Below are positions 42,964 through 51,632 of a DNA stretch of 64,000 nt, piece after piece. The notes below the pieces were generated by a model, which was given only the letters and a program-made list of their open reading frames with translations, did not search any database and had not been told where the DNA came from. The stretch lies in the NCBI GenBank assembly GCA_050015095.1, contig JBEKCC010000004.1:1-64000 (forward strand). Direction: 5' to 3'. This DNA comes from MVRE01 sp015660965. Its GTDB lineage: Archaea > Halobacteriota > Methanomicrobia > Methanomicrobiales > Methanospirillaceae. Numbering within the stretch: position 1 is the stretch's first letter; the number at the start of each line of letters is the position of its first letter. The position numbers and the translations under genes were made by a program.

Positions 42964-44495
42964 CCGCTAAACTAAACTTCAACAACGAACTGTCCAGTGA
43001 CGCGAAGAATAGTGTCGAAAAGACTGTGACTGAGTCAAACACTGTGCTGTTTAAAAAGGGCGTTCCTAAAGGTACTCAAGAACGAGAAATAGGCCGAATC
43101 ACCACATGGAGTGTTGAGGAAAACACAATTTACCTATTTATCGAGAGCGGAACTTACACAAGAGCACACGACGCCCTGTTCCGGTTCAAAAAACAAATAA
43201 CCACTGCATTAGGTAAATTTAGGCTTGGACTTAGAGGTATCGAAATAAGCGAGTATCAGATCAATTTGAGTGGAGAAATCCCAGATGGAATTCGAATCCC
43301 AAACCTTCCGTTCATCAAATCTTATGATTTGAAAAGCAACGAGATCTGTCTTGACCTAAAAGTGACTGCAGCGGACTTAGAGAATAAGGTGCCGGATCGT
43401 CTCGTCAAACTTATTGAGGAAAAAATTCAAGCGATGAGCTATGGCGGCAAAGGTGAACATTGGGATCTCGTCTTCGCAAGTAAGCCCAAACCAAAGCAAT
43501 TTACTCGCGATCCTACAGAAGAAATGGTGAACCGAAATTGGATCCGACATGGGGCATCTCGTGGCCAGTGGATTCACGGTCCACAATCTGTTCAACTCTT
43601 TCGAGCGTTTGAACAGATTGTTATTGAAAAAATCATTCGCCCATTAGGTTTCTCCGAGATGATCTTCCCCAAGCTCACACCATGGGAGGTCTGGAAGCGA
43701 TCAGGGCACGCCAAAGGCGTCTATCCAGAGATCTATTACGTTTGTACACCAAAGACGCGAGATCCCACTTTTTGGGAGGATGTTGGGGACTTCTTCAAGG
43801 TAACTGGAGAAGTGCCAATCGATATGATCCGTGAGAAGATGGATGGACCTATTGGCGGGTTGTGTTACGCTCAATGCCCCTCTTTCTGGCCGTTCATACA
43901 GGGTGAAACACTTGCGACTGCCTCGTTACCAATTAAGGTTTTTGACCGTAGTGGCACTTCACACCGATATGAAAGTGGTGGTATCCACGGGATTGAACGT
44001 GTTGACGAGTTCCATAGAATAGAAATTGTGTGGCTAGGGACTGCTGAGCAAACGGTAGAATTAGCCGATAAACTCCACGAAGCATACCACCAGGTATTTG
44101 AAGAAATTCTTGAGCTTGAGTGGAGATGTGCCAGAGTAACCCCTTGGTTTATGGCTCAGGAAGGTATGATTGATACAGGAAAAGCGCCGCAAAATATTGA
44201 TACCTGCGCTTGTGATTGCGGTAAACGTGTAGGCACGACAGATTATGAAGCTTACCTGCCATATAGTGATAGCTGGCTTGAGTTTCAAAATGTAAGTATA
44301 AATGGTGACAAATACCCGAAAGGGTTCAACGTGAAAATACAGAACAACGAACCCTGCTGGTCTGGTTGTTCTGGTGTTGGGCTCGAACGGTGGACTGCGG
44401 CATTTTTAGCCCAAAAAGGGCTTGATATTGAAGCTTGGCCGGATAAAATTGTTAAGTTAGTAGGAGAACCAAATGAGATATTCAAATTCTTATAG
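42942..44495 (+). CDS. serS: seryl-tRNA synthetase, methanogen type (type 2)
   Basis: The 517-residue class II synthetase is the rare methanogen SerRS, with a distinct N-terminal domain and a zinc-bound active site. Key segments are HGASRGQWIHGPQSVQLFRA, the Cys-containing CYAQCPSFWPF, HRYESGGIHGIERVDEFHRI and the motif 3 GVGLERWTAAF. GGAGG lies before the ATG, inside pcc1, so translation is coupled. Confidence 0.95.
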   Translation: MFVRFALTAKLNFNNELSSDAKNSVEKTVTESNTVLFKKGVPKGTQEREIGRITTWSVEENTIYLFIESGTYTRAHDALFRFKKQITTALGKFRLGLRGIEISEYQINLSGEIPDGIRIPNLPFIKSYDLKSNEICLDLKVTAADLENKVPDRLVKLIEEKIQAMSYGGKGEHWDLVFASKPKPKQFTRDPTEEMVNRNWIRHGASRGQWIHGPQSVQLFRAFEQIVIEKIIRPLGFSEMIFPKLTPWEVWKRSGHAKGVYPEIYYVCTPKTRDPTFWEDVGDFFKVTGEVPIDMIREKMDGPIGGLCYAQCPSFWPFIQGETLATASLPIKVFDRSGTSHRYESGGIHGIERVDEFHRIEIVWLGTAEQTVELADKLHEAYHQVFEEILELEWRCARVTPWFMAQEGMIDTGKAPQNIDTCACDCGKRVGTTDYEAYLPYSDSWLEFQNVSINGDKYPKGFNVKIQNNEPCWSGCSGVGLERWTAAFLAQKGLDIEAWPDKIVKLVGEPNEIFKFL

Positions 44496-44503
44496 GTGAT
44501 AGA

Positions 44504-45109
44504 ATGGCAAAAAAACAAGTTGGAAGAAGAGTCGAAGGCTGGAAAGCCAAGAGTTGGTTTAAGGTGCACGTTCCAGAGAATCTCGGAAAGGTGTACATTG
44601 GTGATACCATTGCAAATGACGCTGGAAGCGTTGTTGGCAGGATTATGCAGGCAACGCTCGGTGAGATAACAAACGACTATGCAAAGCAGCATATAAAAAT
44701 GAGATTCAGAATTGCAAATGTGACCGGAGACGCCGCATACACTGAATTTGTTGGTCATGATGTAACACGTGACTACCTTCGTTCGCTTATCAAGCGTCGA
44801 AGTACCCGTATAGATTGTTTGGTCCCCATCGTAACAAAAGATACAAAGAAAGTCCGGCTTACAATCAGCTGTTATACATTAGCCAGAGCAAACGTATCAC
44901 AGATACATGCAATAAGAAACGCGATTACTGCAAATGTTCAAGCTCAAGCGGCCGCATGGGACCTCAATACGCTTGTTAACGGTATTGTCGCAGGCGAGAT
45001 TTCACGCGATCTTTTCAAAGTGATCAAAGTACTCTACCCAATCCGGAGAATTGAGGTTGTCAAATCAAAAGTCGAAATGGTGGCTGCACCAACTCCTGAA
45101 AGTCCATAA
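44504..45109 (+). CDS. rps3ae: ribosomal protein S3Ae (eS1)
   Basis: The 201-residue archaeal/eukaryotic S1e protein starts KKQVGRRVEGWKAKSWFKVH and has LRSLIKRRSTRIDC and LFKVIKVLYPIRRIEVVKSK. It lies 8 bases after serS and closes the S15 gene group before a T8 tract. Confidence 0.96.
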   Translation: MAKKQVGRRVEGWKAKSWFKVHVPENLGKVYIGDTIANDAGSVVGRIMQATLGEITNDYAKQHIKMRFRIANVTGDAAYTEFVGHDVTRDYLRSLIKRRSTRIDCLVPIVTKDTKKVRLTISCYTLARANVSQIHAIRNAITANVQAQAAAWDLNTLVNGIVAGEISRDLFKVIKVLYPIRRIEVVKSKVEMVAAPTPESP

Positions 45110-45128
45110 TATTTTAATAAACATCCAG

Positions 45129-45136
45129 TTTTTTTT
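45129..45136 (+). terminator. T8 terminator after S3Ae
   Basis: A run of eight T begins 19 bases after the stop of S3Ae, a plausible archaeal termination signal before apgM. Confidence 0.55.
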
Positions 45137-45218
45137 ATTTAGCACTTAACAACCATAATCTGTGACCGGTTTCTGTAGACCGTTCAGCATAAGAGCTCTC
45201 CCGACAAATCTATCCATA

Positions 45219-46454
45219 ATGACCGCACGCAAGATCCTCTTTTTGGTCCTTGATGGTATCTCCGATCGTCCATGTCCAGAGCTTGAGGGGAAGACCCCAC
45301 TCCAGTCGGCAAAAAAACCTAACCTTGATACCTTTGCTCGTGAGGGTATCTGCGGTATAATGGACACAATCGCACCCGGTATTCGCCCAGGATCAGATAC
45401 GGCTCACCTCGCTTTACTCGGTTATGATCCAAACAGATTTTACACGGGTCGGGGTCCACTCGAATGTGAAGGGACCGGAATAAAAATGCACCCCGGCATG
45501 ATCGGGTTCAGATGCAACTTCGCAACACTATTGCATGATGGAAATATTAGTGATAGGAGAGCTGGGAGAATTCATGATACAATAGCACTTTCTGAAGCGA
45601 TCCAACGTCAGATAGATCTATCAAAATTCGGAGTTGAGTTCACATTTAGATCGGGTGCCGGACATCGCGCTGCGCTTGCCCTTAAAGGAAAAGGTCTTGG
45701 ACACTGTGTCTCATCTAATGACCCAAAAAAAGAGGGTGTTCCTCCCCTCGCTATAAATGCGGTTAAACAAACCAAAAAAGATAAAAAAACTGCTGCGGTA
45801 TGTAACGAGTTTATAAAACAGGCCAATGCAATCCTTTCCGAGCATCCTCTTAATAAGGAACGACAGAGAAAGAGGCTCCCCCAAGCAAATACAGTTCTAT
45901 TGCGAGGCGCTGGGGAGATGGGAGTTTTCGAACCATTCTCTCAAAAATACGGTATCAATGGTAGTGTTATCTCAGCTGCAAGTTTGATTGCAGGGATTGG
46001 TACAGCTTTAGGGCTTAAGCGTGTTCATGTAGATGGGATAACAGGTTCTCAAGATAGTAACCTTTTTGGAAAGATTTTAGCTGCACAGAATGAGCTTCGT
46101 TCACAGGATTTCGTTCTCGTCAACATTAAAGGAGCAGATGAATCTGGTCATGATGGGCTTGCTAAGCAAAAAACAGCATTTATTGAAAAGATCGATGCCG
46201 CCATTGCTCCCTTACGTAGTTTACAGGAGTGTATTATCGTGATTTGTGCAGATCATAGCACTCCCTGTACTATTAAAGACCACAGTGCAGACCCAGTACC
46301 AGTTATAATTTGGGGAGATGGTGTTCGTACCGATGATGTTGTTCGGTTTGATGAGATCTCCTGTCCAAAGGGAGGACTCAACCGTATTCCGGGATCATCT
46401 CTTGTTCCGACCGCGCTTGACCTCATTAATAGAGCCCATAAATACGGCGCGTGA
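45219..46454 (+). CDS. apgM: cofactor-independent phosphoglycerate mutase, archaeal type
   Basis: The 411-residue alkaline-phosphatase-superfamily enzyme interconverts 3- and 2-phosphoglycerate. It has the metal site LFLVLDGISDRP, the phospho-serine region PGSDTAHLALLGYDP, FVLVNIKGADESGHDG and VICADHSTPC. The ATG at 45219 gives the family N terminus; a longer frame adds 19 residues. No ribosome site is seen, so a short leader is likely. Its partner enzyme enolase is encoded at 26717-27904. Confidence 0.95.
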   Translation: MTARKILFLVLDGISDRPCPELEGKTPLQSAKKPNLDTFAREGICGIMDTIAPGIRPGSDTAHLALLGYDPNRFYTGRGPLECEGTGIKMHPGMIGFRCNFATLLHDGNISDRRAGRIHDTIALSEAIQRQIDLSKFGVEFTFRSGAGHRAALALKGKGLGHCVSSNDPKKEGVPPLAINAVKQTKKDKKTAAVCNEFIKQANAILSEHPLNKERQRKRLPQANTVLLRGAGEMGVFEPFSQKYGINGSVISAASLIAGIGTALGLKRVHVDGITGSQDSNLFGKILAAQNELRSQDFVLVNIKGADESGHDGLAKQKTAFIEKIDAAIAPLRSLQECIIVICADHSTPCTIKDHSADPVPVIIWGDGVRTDDVVRFDEISCPKGGLNRIPGSSLVPTALDLINRAHKYGA

Positions 46455-46463
46455 GGGGACCCT

Positions 46464-47318
46464 GTGGCAAAGAAACGAAAAAAGCGTGTAGAGGATTGGC
46501 ACCGACACTGTCTCCTGCCTGATAACACCGAATTACAAGAGCATAGTATAAAGACAGACCGGAACATCGTAATTGGCGAGTTTTGTCAGATCGATTATGG
46601 ACTCCGGGGGGAGGACGTCATTGTGGGGGATTCAACAAATATCCGCGAATACGTTTGGGCAAATGGTGATGCACGGATCGGCAACTGGTGCGAGATTGGA
46701 AGCGATGTGATAACCAAACAGGATGCATATATTGGTGAGGGGGCAAAAATCAAAGGCAAACTTGTCGTCGCAGGAATGTTAGATATTGGTGAAAACGTCG
46801 AAATTAAAGAGGGTTTTGAAGCGACGGGGGCAATCGAGGTAAGAAACCCGATGCCCGTAATTATTTTTATCCTTATTTATTTTATGACGCTCCTTCGTAT
46901 CCAGAGAGAGGAGGATGTTGATCGGATTCTCGCTGATCTTTTCTCTGATGATGAAGAAGAATTCGAAATGCCACTTATGATACCATCCAGATCAAAATTA
47001 AATATGAAACTTTTTTCGGTACCTTCGACAATGCGGATTGGGAAAGGGTGTCGACTCCATGGGAATATTAGGGCAGGTTCAATCGATGTCCAACCAAGTA
47101 CTGTGATTTTCGGTAGCTTAAGAGCAAAGAGGGGGATCAATGTGTCAATGGGCGTCGCCGTTCACGGAAATGTGGAAAGCGGGGAGGAAATCTATGTTCA
47201 GAAAGGTGCTCACATTCTCGGTGACGTTATAGCAAAAACAATTCGGCTTCATGAAGAAGCGAAAATTGACGGTACTATCGAAGCGCCCCACGGTCTTCGG
47301 ATCGAGCGAGATTCATGA
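46464..47318 (+). CDS. bactofilin-like beta-helix protein with hydrophobic segment
   Basis: The 284-residue protein has short repeats of the left-handed/bactofilin beta-helix type in both halves (IVIGEFCQIDYG, ARIGNWCEIGSD; MRIGKGCRLHGNIRAGSIDV, GVAVHGNVESGEEIYVQKGA). A hydrophobic segment at 131-145 (VIIFILIYFM core) and an acidic loop (FSDDEEEFE) lie between. It may be a membrane-tethered polymer-forming or scaffold protein; no acyltransferase site is evident. It starts with GTG behind GAGGGG and overlaps the next gene by ATGA. Confidence 0.75.
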   Translation: MAKKRKKRVEDWHRHCLLPDNTELQEHSIKTDRNIVIGEFCQIDYGLRGEDVIVGDSTNIREYVWANGDARIGNWCEIGSDVITKQDAYIGEGAKIKGKLVVAGMLDIGENVEIKEGFEATGAIEVRNPMPVIIFILIYFMTLLRIQREEDVDRILADLFSDDEEEFEMPLMIPSRSKLNMKLFSVPSTMRIGKGCRLHGNIRAGSIDVQPSTVIFGSLRAKRGINVSMGVAVHGNVESGEEIYVQKGAHILGDVIAKTIRLHEEAKIDGTIEAPHGLRIERDS

Positions 47319-48151
47319 GAGCGGCTGAGATTCTTGGAACGAAAACATTTGAGTTTATCGAACCTTCATTTGCCGATCTTATTAATACTAATTTCAATGA
47401 ATTGCTCTTACACCTACCTGGTGACGAAGCCCTATTGTTAATCGATGAACATGAAGAGCCTCTTACTATCGCTATTCACAGCTTAGGAAAATGGACGGCT
47501 GGAACATTTCTCTTTCGTCGGCCGACAGCGGCAGTAATTGAACGATTCGAAGAATTAAATGGTGAAATATACCAAGAAAACAAAGCAGTTTGGACATTGG
47601 CAGTACGAGAATACTATAGTTTGCAAATTTTAGAACAGATCAGACCCGCAGTTGGAGATCTTAATACGGCTAGATTGGTGATTCTTGAAAATTTGATTAA
47701 AGATATCTGGGGACAAGACACTGGTGGGACTTGTCTTGACTTTTGTTGTGGATCGGGTGTTGGATCGCAGGTGCTTCGTACGCTTAGGTTTTCCCCAGTC
47801 TCATGTGATAATGATTCTGCTCTTCTCTCTCTTGGACTATCAACAGGACGCTTGAAACCTGAAGAAACAATGTGCATCGATGCCACTATTGCATCGAGGT
47901 ATATCGATCCTTTGCCAAGAGGTATTGGCATCATGATGGGAGAAATTAATAATTTTTCAAAGGAACTATGGCAGCATCTGGTTACTGAACTTTTTGCACT
48001 TACAAATGAAACTGTGATAACCGTTGGCACTAAACCAGAAGCTGATTTAGTGAAAGATTGGGGTGAATCGTTACACCGTTCAATAAAAATATGGGAAAAC
48101 GCGAAAGATCCGATCTATGATAGATGGATCTGTTCTTCAATTAGAGAATAA
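47315..48151 (+). CDS. SAM-dependent methyltransferase-like protein
   Basis: The 278-residue protein has a ~130-residue N-terminal domain I do not recognise, then a Rossmann SAM-binding motif LDFCCGSGVGSQVL (141-154) with the acidic strand-2 end SCDNDSALL. No clear catalytic motif follows, so its substrate is unknown. It is translationally coupled to the bactofilin-like gene by an ATGA overlap, implying a shared task. It ends before a convergent helicase gene. Confidence 0.75.
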   Translation: MRAAEILGTKTFEFIEPSFADLINTNFNELLLHLPGDEALLLIDEHEEPLTIAIHSLGKWTAGTFLFRRPTAAVIERFEELNGEIYQENKAVWTLAVREYYSLQILEQIRPAVGDLNTARLVILENLIKDIWGQDTGGTCLDFCCGSGVGSQVLRTLRFSPVSCDNDSALLSLGLSTGRLKPEETMCIDATIASRYIDPLPRGIGIMMGEINNFSKELWQHLVTELFALTNETVITVGTKPEADLVKDWGESLHRSIKIWENAKDPIYDRWICSSIRE

Positions 48152-48213
48152 AAACGATTGCGTAACAAGTCAGATTTAAGTACTGACAATATACCGAGTT
48201 AGACGATTAAAAA

Positions 48214-50274
48214 TTAATGACGATTTTTTTTAGTTTGTTTTTGTGGGTCAATCGGTTTTTGTTGTTTATCTTCTTCACAATCAAGCTCTGCAATAATATC
48301 AAGAGAGTCGTCCATTTTTTCTGATAGGTCAACCACACGTAATAACCGGTTAATTCCAATAAAGTGTTCCGCCATCACTTTAGCTAGTGGTGTGAGTTCA
48401 ATAGTACCTTTTTCTGCTCTTTTCACCAAACGGTTGGCAATTAACTCCGGAAGCACTGGCTCCATTGTTCCTACCATCATATCATTAATCCGCATAAGAT
48501 CCTGTTCATCTCCATTACAAATGACTGAATTGGCTACATATTCTTCTGAACTCTGTTCCATATCATGCTCTGGGGCAACTTCTTCCATAGCACCTTTGAG
48601 CAGACGCATTGCCATTTCCTCTTCAGTGAAGTGGCTTTCTCGTGAGTAGGTTCCACCAGGTTCAGCAAGGATAACGACCTTTCCGAGATCATGGAAATCA
48701 GGTCTGCCGGCCCTACCCGCCATTTGATTGAACTCTTGGACAGAGAGCCAATCTCGTCCCATTGCAAGCGAATCAAAGATAACCTGCGATGCTGGAAAGT
48801 CTACACCAGCTCCGAGTGCAGCAGTTGTTACGACCGCCATAAGTTTTCCTTGTAAAAATTTTGTTTCGACCTCTCGTCGTTCCTGTGAAGTAAGACCTGC
48901 ATGGTATGCCGCTGCTCTTATACCGAGGGACTCAGCGATTGTATGACAGCGTGCTCGTGCATTGGTAAAAATTATACTTTGACCTCGGTAGCCTTTTGAT
49001 GATGTACGCTTATATTCCTCTATCGTGAGATGTTTGATGGTCGGTATCTTCTGCTTTCTTTCAACAAATAGCAAGTAACGTTCCAACCCAACAGGGCGCT
49101 CGTCATACCTAACAAGAGTACAATTAAGCTTTTTTGCAAGGATTTTCGGTAACCCAATTGTTGCAGAGAGATATAGGAACTGCGCTTGCGGAACGAGATA
49201 TTTTAAACGGGCAATCATTCCATCCAATCTATGCCCACGATCGGGATCTTCAAGCATCTGAACTTCATCGATGACCACTGTTCCGATGTTTTTCACCCTT
49301 TGCCCACATCGAATCATGTGATCGACACCCTCATAGGTTCCGACAATGAGTGGAGCTTCGGGGTTTCTGTCACCAATCTTGCGGGTTTCGGGAAGATTCA
49401 GCCGACTGACACCTGTAAGAATACCCGTCTTTGCAAACGAGCTATACCTATCAGAGAAACGCTCATATTTCTGATTGGCTAGAGCTACAAGTGGCACAAG
49501 AAAAAGCATCCTCCCTCTACCCTCAAGATAGTTTTTCACACCAGCCATTTCCCCAATGAAGGTTTTGCCACTCGCTGTTGCAGCAACAATAAGCAGATCT
49601 TTTCCCGAAAGTAATTCTGCATCAACTGCAAGTTGCTGTACTGGCATGAGCATTTCAACTCCCGAAGCCTTCATAAATTCTGATGGAAGAGGGAGATCAA
49701 TAATTTTTGATGTCAAAAGAACAGGATGCGGTTCGAGGCGATCAAAAAGTGTTTGGGAAAGTGAAAGTTTATCGGGCTGCAATGTGGCAAGCACATGGTC
49801 GAGGTTCCTGTATTGATCGAGTAACACTTCAAGATGAGCAATGGCGTCTCTACCTAATCTCCCGATTTGCGCCGCTTCTCTACGCAATTCCCGTCGTGCG
49901 CAATCTATACAAATTCGTTCCCCTTTTCCGAATGCAACTGAACTCTGATCATCGAGCGGTGTAAAATGTTCATCAAATAAACATATCCGACACGCATCCA
50001 CATACTCCCATTGAATTTGGAAATCACGAAGAAATGTATCTAGCAATGGGTCGGCTTTAACTAGCTGAACTTCGCTCTCCCGGAGTTGCGCGATTAAGTC
50101 CTTAGAGGGAGTGTGTTTAAACTCCTTTTTACCGCCCCAACGCAATCGATAACGTGTTGGACGGGGACCTCGAGGGGTATCAGAAAGTTCAGTAATACCA
50201 GAACCGCGAACGTGTTTTCCATCGTAAAAGAGAATTTTGTAACTGCCCTTAACTGGCTGAATAATAATTTTCAT
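48214..50274 (-). CDS. archaeal Ski2-like helicase with zinc finger
   Basis: The 686-residue superfamily 2 helicase has an N-terminal zinc finger (Cys95, Cys98, Cys122, Cys125), Walker A ATASGKT at 232-238, the DEVQ box at 336-339, LSATIG (motif III) and motif VI QMAGRAGRP. A winged-helix-like region and an acidic/Lys-rich tail follow. This matches the archaea-specific ASH-Ski2 family, associated in Thermococcales with RNase J; RNase J is encoded at 21147-22484. Role in RNA decay is by family. Its ATG overlaps the upstream regulator gene (ATGA). Confidence 0.9.
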   Translation of the reverse strand: MKIIIQPVKGSYKILFYDGKHVRGSGITELSDTPRGPRPTRYRLRWGGKKEFKHTPSKDLIAQLRESEVQLVKADPLLDTFLRDFQIQWEYVDACRICLFDEHFTPLDDQSSVAFGKGERICIDCARRELRREAAQIGRLGRDAIAHLEVLLDQYRNLDHVLATLQPDKLSLSQTLFDRLEPHPVLLTSKIIDLPLPSEFMKASGVEMLMPVQQLAVDAELLSGKDLLIVAATASGKTFIGEMAGVKNYLEGRGRMLFLVPLVALANQKYERFSDRYSSFAKTGILTGVSRLNLPETRKIGDRNPEAPLIVGTYEGVDHMIRCGQRVKNIGTVVIDEVQMLEDPDRGHRLDGMIARLKYLVPQAQFLYLSATIGLPKILAKKLNCTLVRYDERPVGLERYLLFVERKQKIPTIKHLTIEEYKRTSSKGYRGQSIIFTNARARCHTIAESLGIRAAAYHAGLTSQERREVETKFLQGKLMAVVTTAALGAGVDFPASQVIFDSLAMGRDWLSVQEFNQMAGRAGRPDFHDLGKVVILAEPGGTYSRESHFTEEEMAMRLLKGAMEEVAPEHDMEQSSEEYVANSVICNGDEQDLMRINDMMVGTMEPVLPELIANRLVKRAEKGTIELTPLAKVMAEHFIGINRLLRVVDLSEKMDDSLDIIAELDCEEDKQQKPIDPQKQTKKNRH

Positions 50275-51080
50275 GGAGCGATCAGATCATGAATCGTATA
50301 GCTGAGCTCCACACTTTCTAATCGTTTTAAAAAATCTGTGAACTCTTCATCTACTATTACAATTGCGCATTCAAGCCCATGGAATGCAGCTTCGATGACA
50401 CCCTCACGTGCCCCAAAGAACATGTCGGGTTTTTTACCAGCTGCACGCAAGGCTATATATGCTTCAACTCCAACCGCAGCGACAACCTCCGCACCTTTAA
50501 TTACTTCTAATAGACGCCCACGATTCACTTTGCGTGATCCACCATGTTGGATTCGAGGTACTTTACAGACACGGATTGAACCTTCAACATGATCGATTAT
50601 ACCATTCAACCGAGCAACTCCAACATCCTCGTCCTTTTTTGCATCCATTACGACAGTACCGGTCGCCACCTGCTTCTTTTTACCGGCATATAACCACCCA
50701 CCTTTCATATACACACCGACATCATCACCTACCTTCAAATCCTCAGATGCGATCGCTGCCCAAACAGCTACTTGCTGGATAATGTCGCGTCGTATATGAC
50801 GTGCATATGCTTCGAGAGATTCTGCATTTGCGAGAATCCACTCCACACCTGCTCTGGTGACCTCGTAATTGCCCCTACCACTAGCTGCGACCATTCCTTC
50901 ATCGACAAGCTCACGGATGTATTCAGAGATTGCCTGCGGTGTAACACCAAGTTTGTCAGCAATCTCTTGCTGTCGAACTGCTGGCTGGTGCTCAGCAATC
51001 TCAACTAAAATCTGAAGACGTGTGACTTCCCTTTTGCTACGCAAGATTGTGTATAGAGGGTCCTTACCGCCCGGAATCAA
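50271..51080 (-). CDS. winged-helix transcription regulator-like protein
   Basis: The 269-residue protein starts with a winged-helix domain (VTRLQILVEIAEHQPAVRQQ, then EIADKLGVTPQAISEYIREL) and continues with a ~180-residue domain of unknown function (AVWAAIASEDLKVGDDVGVY; GARLNG-like repeats; AALRAAGKKPDMFFGAREG core). It is conserved in methanogens to my recollection, but its effector is unknown. It lies between an ArsR-like gene and the helicase, overlapping both, so the three form one unit. Confidence 0.82.
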   Translation of the reverse strand: MIPGGKDPLYTILRSKREVTRLQILVEIAEHQPAVRQQEIADKLGVTPQAISEYIRELVDEGMVAASGRGNYEVTRAGVEWILANAESLEAYARHIRRDIIQQVAVWAAIASEDLKVGDDVGVYMKGGWLYAGKKKQVATGTVVMDAKKDEDVGVARLNGIIDHVEGSIRVCKVPRIQHGGSRKVNRGRLLEVIKGAEVVAAVGVEAYIALRAAGKKPDMFFGAREGVIEAAFHGLECAIVIVDEEFTDFLKRLESVELSYTIHDLIAP

Positions 51081-51576
51081 GCCGCACCAGTCCCTGGCCC
51101 TTTACATCGAGATGGGGGATCCGCTTTGCGAGCCCTTTTATAAAAATTGGACTGACGCCATGTTTGCGGGAAAGGTCATTAATTGATGTGGAACCACCAT
51201 TTAACTCCTCTTCAATCTGTTCGACTATAGTGCGGAGGTTTTCATCATTTGAGAGGGAAATATACAAAATGTCTGAAAGGTCCTGTAAATTGCACTGAAA
51301 GTTTGCCCTGAATTTGTTGTAAGTTGCACGGTACTCCTTTTTCGGTTTCTCTCCACGTTTTGGCATCCGCCATTGCTCCTCAACAAGGTTACCTTTCTTG
51401 AGGACCTGAAGACACACCGGTATGGACTCGGGATCAATATGAGTACTTAGTTCTTCTTCGGTCAACCACGATTTACTGAGAAGTTCATAGACTTTTTTGT
51501 AAATGGGGTCGTTAAATGTCATGAGGAGTGGAACAAGTTCCACTGGATCATTAACTATTCTGATATGGCCCGGCAC
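51064..51576 (-). CDS. ArsR-like winged-helix regulator
   Basis: The 170-residue protein has an N-terminal winged-helix (FNDPIYKKVYELLSKSWLTE, then EELSTHIDPESIPVCLQVLKK) like ArsR-type regulators seen in methanogens, and a C-terminal second helix-turn-helix-like part (INDLSRKHGVSPIFIKGLA). The start is GTG at 51576, with a TATA box 12-20 bases upstream, so the mRNA may be leaderless. It overlaps the next regulator gene by 17 bases. Confidence 0.78.
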   Translation of the reverse strand: MPGHIRIVNDPVELVPLLMTFNDPIYKKVYELLSKSWLTEEELSTHIDPESIPVCLQVLKKGNLVEEQWRMPKRGEKPKKEYRATYNKFRANFQCNLQDLSDILYISLSNDENLRTIVEQIEEELNGGSTSINDLSRKHGVSPIFIKGLAKRIPHLDVKGQGLVRLDSGR

Positions 51577-51587
51577 GCTGAAAACCC

Positions 51588-51599
51588 TATACTTATATC
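51588..51599. promoter_or_regulatory. shared divergent TATA region (ArsR-like gene / hypF)
   Basis: The 56-base gap holds TATACTTATATC, readable as a TATA box on either strand. Plus-strand start would fall near 51620, before hypF at 51633; minus-strand start near 51570, at the GTG of the ArsR-like gene. Confidence 0.4.
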
Positions 51600-51632
51600 G
51601 CCGCCGAAATCAATAAGGTTTTGTGACACGCA

